From contig WNKI01000001.1 in assembly GCA_015350385.1 (NCBI GenBank), forward strand, positions 7,775,433-7,839,432: DNA of 64,000 nucleotides. The letters run 5' to 3'. The translations under genes were made by a program, and so were the position numbers. The stretch comes from Aculops lycopersici (Eukaryota > Arthropoda > Arachnida > Trombidiformes > Eriophyidae). Within the stretch, counting starts at the first letter, position 1. Every line of letters starts with the position of its first letter. This document shows positions 21,770 through 31,943 of this stretch, one piece after another. The notes beneath the pieces were generated by a model that worked only from the letters and a program-made list of their open reading frames with translations, ran no database searches and had not been told where the DNA came from.

Positions 21770-22265
21770 GCTCTAGGGGGTTATTATTGATATCATCACT
21801 ATTGTTATTGCGCGATCATCATAGTTTATAATTTATTTTCTGTTTCCCTAAAAATAGTCACCTGTTTATGTTTATTAGTGCTCGTCAGTCGAGATGTTTT
21901 CTATTAACTCCACATCAAGTTCATTATCATCAACATGGTCAATATCTAGAAGCCTACCTCAGAACTTTAGTGGACAAGAGATTTTTTATAATTAGCAGCA
22001 CAACATAAGAGGACCAGTCGTCTTTCCACATTATCATTACCAATGATCGTCAACTCGCACTTTACTCTGTAGCTGCAATCAATCAATTGGATGGGAAAAA
22101 TCATCTAATTTTTGATTGTATCTGTCGCGTCTCTCGCGAGAGATGCAACTCACAAGTCATAATAAAATTGAAACTTTATCCTAAATCATACGATAATCAA
22201 ATGTATAATCAATCATTTTACTTTGTTTGTTTGTTTTGTGTATGTGAAAAGAGGTCAAATGTTTA
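21770..22265. other. Shared 3' region of WDFY3 and Pax6
   Basis: A 496-base gap between convergent stops. AATAAA at 22161-22166 (+) suits WDFY3. TTTATT at 21832-21837 suits Pax6 on the minus strand. If both are used, the 3' UTRs overlap by roughly 330 bases. No FYVE zinc-finger pattern or other coding frame is visible in any frame. Confidence 0.55.
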
Positions 22266-25147
22266 CTACTGTTGCTGTTGCTGTAAACCACTTGGCAAGC
22301 TGTTAGCACCAAACATGTAGTTATACGAGTTATCCATAGTAACCTGAGATTGATGTTGCTGTTGTTGCTGTTGCTGGTGATGGTTGTAATATTGATCGCT
22401 GGCCGAAGGATATTGCTGGTAGTAGCTCAGGTTACTGGGAGTCACCTGCGATGCTGAGTTATAATTGGTTCTCTGATTATTTGCTTGGATTTGATGATAT
22501 GCATTGGAGGTATTAGGGGCTGTGATTGTGGCAACGGCATCCGTGGTCGTCGCTATCGAATGTTGGTCGTAAGCTTGAGCATGTTCCTCGTATCCGCCTC
22601 GGGGAAAGTTTTGTTGAGATTGCTGATTATAGGAAGTTGCGCCCTCATTAGCAGTCTGTTGACCCTGAACCCTTTGGCTAAGGTCACTGGCGGCCAGGTA
22701 AGTGTTGTTATTATCAAGTAAAGTAGCTGAAGCTTGATACCCGAGGCCAACGTTCGACGAAGAGGCCCCTTTGGTCACTGCCAACGGCGAGCTCGCCGCC
22801 GCCGCCGCCGCTGCCGATGAAGATTTGAGTCTCTTGCTAGGCATTGTGCTACGAGATGGCGGTGAGGTGGTTGCCGATGGCGCGAGCTGTCGGCGCTTCA
22901 ACGGACTGCCACCTGTTTCCGGTGTCTCACTTGCCTGTGACTCGCCAATCGAGCGCAGCTTGTCCTCGCGCCTAAACTTGGCTCGCCTATTCGAGAACCA
23001 AACTTGAATTCTGGCCTCAGGTAAAGCGATCCTTTGGGCTAACTTCTCGCGCGAACAACCGTCGGGATAGTGGGTCGATTCAAACTCCTTCTCGAGCGCC
23101 TCAATTTGGGCCTGAGTAAAGGAGGTTCTGTTCCGTTGCAACTTTTTCTTTTTCTTATTACCGAGATTAATATCGTTAATGTTTTCACTGTTAGTCTTGC
23201 CAATACCTCTGTTGCTCTTTTCATTGGTCAACTTCCGCCGCTTAGTCGGCACTACCGCTGCCGAGACGCTCGACTTACTCGCCGACGAAGCCTCATCGTC
23301 TCGACCTTCATGATCATCGTCGTCGTCGTCATCGTCAGCGCCACCTTCAATGTCATCCTCTTCAGTATCCTCCTCTTCCTCATCCTCGCAGTCGCCACTA
23401 AGATCCGTTCCATCGTCGGCGTCGGCGTCGCTGTCGCCATCCTCCTCCTCCTCACAATCATCTCCAGACTCATCCTCGTTTAATGCCTGCAAACTCTCGC
23501 TATCATTACCTCGAATCATCATCTCCGACTGATCCGAGTTAAATCTAGAGGCGCCGATTGGTTTTACCTTTACTTTTTCTAAATCTCCCTCGGTGGCCGA
23601 TTTTTTCTCGCATTCTTCTCCAACTAAATTGACCCCCGGTAACTCAATCTGGGCATCTGATTGTGAGTGTGCGTTTGAGTGTTAGTGTGAATCAAGAGAT
23701 TCAACAAGTAGCGAGGATTAGGTAGAGATCAAGTTAGTGGTTGTGTACACTCACAATCAGGTAGCGGGTTTAGGAGACGCTCGCTTGAGCATCTAGACCA
23801 CTCTGCTACGGTCAGACAGTGTTGGCCAACTATGTTATTGGAATGAGCAGCCTCTTCCACTGCACCAACGATAATTGGCCAGTCGGTGACTGTAAGCGCC
23901 GAGACACGCCCACCTGCTTGTTTCGGAAGTGAAACCAACGCCACAGTAGACTCAACTATGAGGTAGAATGCAGTCAGTGGTATCTGTGGTGATAGTCGAG
24001 GAGTTGCCATCACACACTTGTTGTGTCGTCTGGCCCCACGACGAGCAGTTGGGGATATTAAGTCAATTTGGCGCCACAATTGTTTGCAAGTCTGCGAGGT
24101 TCAATTCGATTGTCAGGTAGATTCTTGATTCAGCTTATGAGCTTTAGGAGAACAAATCAATTCCCGATAGACGAGGCCAACTAACTGGAATAGAGCGAAA
24201 TGTAAATCTCTAGTCTAAAGGGGCAAGCGGCGAGTGGTTGTGGTGTCGGCTACTATGGTGGTGGTGGTGGTGGTAGCAATAATAATAATAGTAGTAGTAG
24301 TAGTAGTAGTAATGATACTAATGAGAATTTGTACTCGTCGTTGTCGTGACAAATTTGCAAAGTTTATTTATCAATAACCAATTATCAACTATCGGCTATC
24401 GTCGTCGATTGCTCATTTTCATTTTTGTTTTCGTTTTCATTTCAACTTCAACATCAACATTATATTTAGTCGTTTCAGTAGCAGCAATGATTAAGACGAC
24501 AAGACACGAATAGTCGCATGCGATGTCGTCCGTCTGAAAGGTAGATTAGTGAGCGAGTGAGCCCAGGTACAAATGGAATACAAGTGAGCAACATTCTGAG
24601 CTATCAATATTTTGTGCTACTGCTTTCGGCCGAAATTTTGCCCCACTGATAATATTAAGCCGCTGACCACGAGATTAGTGGCCGTGGATGTATCATTCGA
24701 AGCCAAACCTTATCGCCACTTCTCCTCCACTTGCCCCTTAGTTGTCCACTACTCCTCCTTTTTCTTTTTCTTCTTATTCGTATTCGGAGTCGTTGTGTCT
24801 CTCTATCTCGTTTTCTATTCAGTTTCGTTGAGCCTCGTGTCGATGTCGGGGGTGAGTTTTGCTCGTCGTCGTCGTCGTCGCTTTAGAAACCCAGATGCTG
24901 AATCAGACTAACCGGATGATTTGAACCAAGGTAGAAGTGTGGATAATAATTACCTTTATCATCATTCATCGCGGCCGCCGCTGCTGCTGCTGTCACCGAG
25001 TTTAGTGAGCTGGCTGCTGTGGAGCCACCGAGAACTTGTTGCTGTTGGCTATGGTGATTGAGTTGAGGTTGTGCCTGTTGCTGGCCATGGTGTTGTTGTT
25101 GTTGTTGCTGCTGTTGTTCGAATTGCGATTGCTGGTATTGGTGATGT

Positions 25148-25182
<35 letters not shown>

Positions 25183-27359
25183 CTGATGTGTCATTTGTTG
25201 CTGTTGCTGAAGATGCAACTGATTATAAGTTTGCTGATCAGTTGCGTTAGTTCCGTAGTTACCTGCGTAAGCTGTCCGCTTAATTGAGTAGTAGTCCCTA
25301 GAATCGGCGGCCTGCTTACCTGAATCATCGTTGGCACTGGCTCCGTAATGGGCAATCGAGTCCGCGCTACCTGTTTGCCGCTTATCGGCCGAAGCCGTCG
25401 GGCTGCTCCCATCGATTGCGGCGCCATTAGACGATGACGACGAGGACACTTGTTGTCTCATGGACTGCGGTTGCTGCTGCTGCTGCTGCTGCTGATAGAC
25501 ATTCGATTGGTAAGTGGCGGTGGTTGCGGTGGCGTTGGCGGCGCCCAGCGCTTGGTCCAAACTGTCGCCTTTGCCATTGGCTGCCACAACTGGGGCTGAT
25601 ATCGGCGGCGACGAGCTCGAGCCAGTCGTTGACTGGTAGACTCGTTGCTGTTGCTGCTGCTGCTGCTGCTGCTGAAGGTAGGCGTCGGCCGTCGGGTGCT
25701 GCTGTTGGCTCACACCTGTTGATGGTGAGACACTTGTTGGCGTAACGTTCTCAGCGGCGGCAGTCGCATTTAATGCTGCCGTCGGTGTGCCAGTTACCGA
25801 GGCTGCTGCCGCCGCCGCCGCCGATGCTGATGCATTCGAGGGGGCTGCAGTCCTTGAGCTTGCCGCCAAGCTCGGCATATAGGCTGCGGCCGCCTGCAAG
25901 TGGTGATGGTGGTGGTGGTTGTTATGTTGCGAGTGGCCGCTAGCTACTTGGTGATTGCCGCTAGTCTGCTGATGCGCATGAGGGTGTGTGCTAGTCTGTT
26001 GATGGTAGCCGGTGGTAGCCTGAGTTTGGTGGTGGTGGTGGTGTTGATGGTTAAGGTGGTTTAAATTGTGCGAAGCTTGGTGCTGGTGACTGGCGGCTAC
26101 GTGGGGGTTGTGATGAGCGGCGGCGGCGGCGGCAGCAGCGGCGGCGTGATGAGACGAGTGGTGCGCCATTGCTACATGATGATGGTGGCCATGGTGACTG
26201 TGGTGGTGGTGGCCATGATGATTGGCGGCACTTGAGGCCACGGCCATCGAGGCGGCCGCTGCCGCTTGCTGATGGGCCGCCGCCACGGCGGCCGCCTGAT
26301 AGTGTTGGGCCACGGCAGCGCTGGCGCTCGCCGCCTGGTGCGCCGAGTACCAAGGTTTGTGAGCTTGCCAGGCGGTCTGGTGGTGGCCATTTAACATGCG
26401 AAGGGTGTCGTAAACTGAGCTACCATGATCTGCCGCAGCGGCCGCGGTACTGGCGGCAACTGAGGCTGCAAGCGAGGCCGCCGAGCTACTTCCTGTTGCC
26501 GAGACTTGACCAACGGCCGCATGGTGGTTGCCATTAGTGGTTGCGGAATTGTGGTTGTTAGACATTTGATGATTTGTCGAGCTATTAAGGTTGCTCCCGT
26601 GATTAACCACCGAGCCCGCTACTGAAGCCGAGCCTCCTGAAGTTCCATGTCCCTGACTCGTAGTGTGTCCACCGAGAGTTTGGCTCGAGTTCGAGGTTGG
26701 CGACGAGTCCTTTTGTGCGGCCAGGTGCCTGAGCACTCGATTGATAGAGGAAACCTGATTGTACAGTTATTTTTTTTGTGGAATATAATAGGTTAGTGGT
26801 TGGTTCCTTCGACTCGAACGCTGAGAATTCCATCCTCTAATCATTTAGATCATGATTTCGACACCTCAAATATCGGGCATGGAGGAGAATCAACAGGATG
26901 CCATCAAACTACGAGTTGGATAGCAACGAAACTCGTGACGTGCACGCGACTCACGAGTTCCATATATATGCATGCAGCATGATCGATGATTCGACTCCAT
27001 GCCGACTATACAATACTAATAATGATAAACCACAATATAGTAATACAATGGAACGAAGGTGTAAAAGAGACTTGGGTGCTAAAGTGGCAGCACACATTTT
27101 AGCTCCGGTAGCATCGATAGTGGGGCGGCAATTTGCAAAGTATACATGACAACTCGAGTTGTCGGCCATGGAAAAGCATGAGCAAGTCATTAGCGGGTAC
27201 AAAGTCAAACGTTTGCCTCTCGGACCTTTTGGTGCCATTGTCGTTTGCTCAATAATATAACTTATCATGAATCAAGTCCCTTCCTCCATGTTGTTAGGTG
27301 TCAACAGAAACATGCTCTCGATTTCTCCTCTCCCTTTCTCGGTGACTTAAATTCGTATT

Positions 27360-27400
<41 letters not shown>

Positions 27401-30400
27401 ATGTTGTCGTCAGTGTTTCCTAGTTGCTTCTAGCCACAACTAACTTTTGGTAGGAACCACCAGTTGACACATTCATTACAACAACTGGACATACAATTTG
27501 CAAGTTTTACAAATCGATTCCATTGATTTGGAGCGCCGCCAATTGAATTGTCGCTACATGCAGTGTTGTTGCTAAAGTTGTAGTTGTTATAATGGCCGGA
27601 GCAGCATAGGAAATTTATGACTCCCTCTCCTGTTGATTGTATGTTAGTCAACTGGTAGTAGAGTAGACATTATGGCTAGTCGCGGCCGCCAGCTAATAAA
27701 CAAAAGTGCGACAATAGTGCATTCAGGATGAGTTTAAGTTGTGCCGGCAACAAAGGTGACCGATTGACAGAAGTCATTGTGTAGCACACATTGGATGCCG
27801 TTATTCTGTTAGTAAATTTGCATTCATTTCCTCCAAATCCCTTGTAGCTTGTGGTCGACTCTTTTCTCTTCTTTGACTTCTCCTCTGCCTCTCTCACTCT
27901 CGTTGGTCTCTTGTTACCATTACAAAAGTCCACTACTTCAAAGGTGACGAGCAATAGCAAGCCGGTAGGAGCGAGAAAATGATTATATTAACACTGATTG
28001 AGATGTCGTTCCTGTCGACAAGTTTGTTAGTCGTGGTCGTCGAGTTCCTTTTTTGGTATTGTGTTGCTGTTTTTTCTTCCCTCTACATCTCCACAAATCT
28101 CCATTCAATTGTGGACCAACAAGAGTGTGGTAGTCAAGTTTGCACTCCTGGAGGATTGATGTGGCCGAGCAAACAGGCGGTCACCAGGTTGCTACTGTTG
28201 CTGTTGTTGTTGACGTTTACCAATTCGTTCCATGTGATCTACCGGAACGTTTCACCATAATCGCGCAAACAAGCAGTACAATTGGATTGTTAGGTTACTA
28301 CCGAACTTACTTGCAGAAGCCAATGAACTCAAAATGCACCATTCTCTGACTTGGGTCTCTTTTTCGTCGTCACCAAACATCATGATGCTTGCCGACATCG
28401 ACTCGATCAGAGAACATTGACTCATCATGAAGAGATGGAGACGATAATAAATCGGTTATCTTTCCAAGCAAATGACTTCTCATGTTTGGCAAACCAGAGG
28501 AAGCGAGATAGCAGTTGTTTGCTATATGCTACTGGCGGTAAGTGTAACGAATTGTATTTATAGTCAATAAAATTAGTGCATTCGATTTGGTCACTTGTGA
28601 CGGACACTAGTTTGCCGACGTTGAGGGTACTGTTGCCTTGCTAGCGATATAGATATCAGCGATACATATCGTATCGCACAATCGGCCATTCGCAATGCTG
28701 ATGATATGCAAATCACAGACTTGTCCTCTGTATTAAGAATTCTATTCATATCCCTCAGCAGTGGTGGTGGTGGTGGTGGTGGTTGTTGTTGTTGTTGTGG
28801 CCTATTTTGTTCGTTTTCATGTGTTTGTTGCTGGTGTTGTTTGCCGTGAGATAATAAAATGTTCTTGTGGAATTTAACAGAGTTGCAACTCAGGGAGCTG
28901 ACCAGTAGCAAGCAAGTGGATAAGGATCTTGGCCGGTTGTTGGCCGGAGTCCAGAGTGTGGGCTGCCGAGTTACGTCAGAAGGATGGGCAAAAACGGGGA
29001 CACTGACAACAAAGGGCCAGTCGCATAATTTAATTCTATTCAGAGTATAGGCTAGACCATTTTTGTGTCCACATATTTGCAATATAAATACATGAATCTG
29101 ATGATCATTTTGAAACGAAAGATAAAAAGGGAGGAGACAGAATCGAATTTTGGATTGCTCAATGCAATAGAATGTTGCTCCTATTTTAGTATGCAATCTG
29201 GGAGCCCAGTCACTCAGCGCCAATAAAGAGTTTGACCAGAGGCCGTGGCGAGCTTTTCTGAATGCCTGTCATCATTGTTATCAGAACTTGCCCGTTGCAT
29301 TTCCTAAAGAGGGAAAAGTTGCTCGACTGGGCTGGCAAATGTTGCGCATGCTTTGGAGCGAAGACTTGGTGTTTTGGCGCGCAATTGAAAATTCAAATGA
29401 ACTAAAAACTCAGCCAAGCGCAAAGGGTGGCCAGTTTTTTCATTCATTCATTCGCCCGCTCGCTCATGGCAACTCCATTCATTTTCATGTGACACACGCA
29501 ACTTGGCGAGTGGCAGAGATAAGAGCCAGTGGTCAGTCTTTTTATATCACCACCAACAACTACCACTACCACTGCGAGTATGTATACAAACTCGCAGGCT
29601 CCAGGCGTAATGATGATTGTGCATGTAGGTGGTTGTGGCTAGCAGTAAGGATCTTGTTGGCGCCAGAGTTCGTTGGCCGCTCGGTTTAGTCTAGTTTAGT
29701 TTAGTTCAGTTTAGTTTGGTTTGGTTTTTGGTGGTAAAAAATGACATCGTTGGAAAGAAGTGGACTCGCCACCGGAAACGGGAAAAAGTTTCGCCATAAA
29801 CCAACCAGCAGCAGCAAATGGATTATGTAAAATCTCTCCCCCTCTCTCGCCTATTTCTCTCCAATTTTAAAATCAACTTTCGCCACTCGAATTGCGTGTC
29901 CATTCTGTTCTTCTACTCCTAATAGAGAATATCGCCTATAACCGCTACGCTAGCGCCAAAAGATAGGCAAAAAAGTTCAAGATATACTTATACTTATACT
30001 TACACTTGGAACTCCCTCGCTATCACAGACTTGCTCGGCCATTAACCGTTCGCGAATCTCCCAGGCAAAGATCGAGGGGCACTCGCGCTTAAACATGGCG
30101 ATTTTTCTTACAACTTCCGGCGTTGCAACTCGCGGCTTCGAGCCGCCAATTGCTCTCGGCTTCACATTACCTGTCTCAAAGTAACGGCCTAAAATTTTGC
30201 TCACGCATCCATTTGAAACTTGCAAAATGCGCGAGATGTCACAGGGTCGCGCTCCAGAATTCGAGAGCTCGACTATCTTGAGTCTGATGTGATCGGGTAG
30301 AGGGCGGCCATTGACGTAGGTGCCGCCGAGTTGGTTGATGCCCGAGTGGCCTACTTGGTGGTGGTTATTGTAACAGCGGGTATGTTTTTTTAAACGAAAT

Positions 30401-30574
30401 AGAATTTAAGCTTAGTTAGTTGAAAGATGCTCGAGATGGTTTTTAGATGATGATGATGATTATCATTATTATTATCATTGCGTTCAATTTAAAGGTCAGG
30501 TATTTACCGGATAGCGAGTGATGTGTTGAGTGCTCGCCAAACGCCTCGGCGTAGTGCTCACCTTTATGCGGCAT
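22266..30574 (-). CDS. Pax6: Pax6 (eyeless / twin of eyeless) transcription factor, four exons
   Basis: Exons 30574-30562, 30350-30004, 26754-24954 and 23656-22266 join in phase (3552 bases) into 1183 residues. The start MPHKG leads into the paired domain at about residues 5-132 (GHSGINQLGG, GRPLPD, GARPCDISRILQVSNGCVSKILGR cut here in two: GARPCDISRILQ and VSNGCVSKILGR, then CPSIFAWEIRERL and VSSINRVLRHLA across the second splice). The family's linker motif appears as VYDTLRMLNG (about 234-243), followed by W and KPWYS. The homeodomain is at about 893-952 (22962-23141), with LQRNRTSFTQ, EARIQVWFSNRRAK and Ser50. The C-terminus is Tyr/Ser/Gln-rich, as in the Pax6 transactivation tail. It is a master regulator of eye and head development and acts in the nucleus. 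EQVCDSEGVPS and GINQLGG recall the twin-of-eyeless type. Odd features are His/Ala/Gln expansions in the linker and an Asp/Glu run before the homeodomain. Upstream non-coding exons probably exist. Confidence 0.93.
23657..24953 (-). other. Pax6 intron 3 (before homeodomain exon)
   Basis: 1297 bases. The donor is ATAAAG|GTAATT and the acceptor is CACTCACAATCAG|ATGCCC. The acceptor has a perfect 14-base complement 76 bases upstream in the intron (23747-23760). TGG and TAG trinucleotide tracts lie at about 24257-24310. It is phase 1; the joined codon is GAT. Confidence 0.85.
26755..30003 (-). other. Pax6 intron 2 (inside paired domain)
   Basis: 3249 bases, phase 0, donor CCAAGT|GTAAGT and acceptor ACAATCAG|GTTTCC. 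The splice point falls within the conserved VPSVSSINRV motif. The intron holds a CT microsatellite (about 27367-27396), a 16-bp palindrome (27148-27163) and a CCA/ACA tract (about 28759-28800). The long open frames inside it are low-complexity and I do not count them as genes. Confidence 0.85.
27148..27163. repeat. 16-bp perfect palindrome in Pax6 intron 2
   Basis: GACAACTCGAGTTGTC reads the same on both strands. It is a possible site for a symmetric dimeric DNA-binding protein. Confidence 0.8.
30351..30561 (-). other. Pax6 intron 1
   Basis: 211 bases, phase 1, donor ATAAAG|GTGAGC and acceptor CACCAAGTAG|GCCACT. The acceptor lacks a strong pyrimidine tract, which makes this the least certain Pax6 junction. 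The joined peptide KGHSGINQ nonetheless fits the family. Confidence 0.7.
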
Positions 30575-31683
30575 CACCGGATAAGGATCGTAGTAAGCGT
30601 GTCGATCAATTTTGGCAACTTTCTGGGCGCTGGTGCTCGCGGTGAGCTCGCAAAGAACTGGTGTCTCTTGGTGAGGATGATGCTGATGATGATGATGATG
30701 AAAGTTGAAAGATGCTTTTGTTTAGCGGCAATTCAGTTGCTGGTGGAGGATGAGATTGCTTGTGTGTCTTGCTAACGCTAGTGAGTGGTGGCTGTTGTTT
30801 TTGTTGTAGTGGTCGTGGTTGTGGTTGTGGTGGCAGCTCAGGTGAGGTGATACTAGTTCACTAGTAAACTGGTGGAGGTGGTGGTTGGTGTGCTCTGCTA
30901 CTAACTGCGATGCTAATGCGATGTGCTCGCTTCGACGTCGCTAAATGAAATGAAATCAAGCGAAGCGAGTTAGGGCCAGTGGTTGTCCTCGTCCTCGTCG
31001 TCGATGTCGGTGTCGGTGTCGTAGTAGTGTGGTAGAATTGGTCGACTAGCAGTATGCTCCAAGTTCGAGTGCTGGCCAAATAGGGCTGCGCTACACAAGC
31101 GCACAGAACAAACCCACCGAGTAGCACTAAGTAATACTCACTGCTCTACGAGCACCACAACCACCGGCTCCGGCCGCTGCCTCTCCCAAGTTCGAAATTC
31201 GAACTTCCCGTCGTTCCAATGGCTGCGCGCCGCAAGAGAGGTGCGCACTATAAGCGCAAAGCCAACAATCAACGACTGCTCACTGGTTGGCGCATGCGCT
31301 TCGGAGTAGGGCAGTTAGCTGCTGGCCCCAAAGAATAATTTCACGTGTTTAACTCAACTGAAATCGAAACCGAAACCGAATGCCACTACTATTCGTCCTC
31401 GTCGTCCTCGTCGTCGCGCCACTTTTCTGCTCAACCAATCAGTCTGCTTGGCCATAAAATTATATCGATTTTAACACTAGCCAACACCTGACTAGTTTTT
31501 TCTCGAACATTTGCAACTGGGCCACTGGTTGCTGGTGAAGGGTGTCAATTGGATGAAATCCGATACTCGAATCTTGAATTCAATTGAACTGGAGTGAAGT
31601 GAAGAGAATAAAGCGAATCGGCAACAGGAAGTTAATCTTGTTACCATCATTTTCTCCATCTCAAGAGGCACCCACTTCTCTAG

Positions 31684-31728
<45 letters not shown>

Positions 31729-31823
31729 GAGAGTACTACTACGTAACGTAAGTAAAGTAAGTAGAGTAGTACGTAACTTAACGTTCGTTACTTATAATAA
31801 TAATAATAATATATATACTATAC
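30575..31823. promoter_or_regulatory. Upstream of the Pax6 start
   Basis: The frame upstream of MPHKG stays open for about 50 codons without a Met (HAYYDPYPV just before it), back to a TAA. A candidate acceptor in a CATCAT tract ending CAG at about 30685 suggests that a longer N-terminus from another upstream exon is possible. Beyond that the sequence is non-coding with TGG/GTC tracts. It ends in a GA repeat (31687-31725) and a TACGTAAC-rich patch before a gap. Confidence 0.4.
31687..31725. repeat. GA microsatellite
   Basis: About 19 GA units followed by GGAGGAGAG, just before an assembly gap. Confidence 0.95.
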
Positions 31824-31943
31824 NNNNNNNNNNNNNNNNNNNNNNNNNNNNNNNNNNNNNNNNNNNNNNNNNNNNNNNNNNNNNNNNNNNNNNNNNNNNN
31901 NNNNNNNNNNNNNNNNNNNNNNNNNNNNNNNNNNNNNNNNNNN
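31824..31943. other. Assembly gap (120 N)
   Basis: A run of 120 N flanked on both sides by GA and TAA/TA microsatellites. The repeat probably broke the assembly, so the true length is unknown. Confidence 0.99.

Noticed and set aside
23745..23815. tRNA-like A-box (TAGCAGAGTGG) on the minus strand with a 7-bp hairpin
   Set aside because: No B-box (GGTTCGANTC) follows at the right distance and no acceptor stem can be drawn. It lies within Pax6 intron 3.
24883..26736. Separate Ala/His/Gln-rich gene between the paired-domain and homeodomain exons
   Set aside because: Its ends are splice junctions in phase with the neighbouring Pax6 exons, and it contains the end of the paired domain and the Pax6 linker motif, so it is Pax6 exon 3.
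28591..29223. 210-codon minus-strand frame in Pax6 intron 2
   Set aside because: No family resemblance. The only striking part is a Gln/Pro tract made by a microsatellite, and no splice sites would place it in Pax6.
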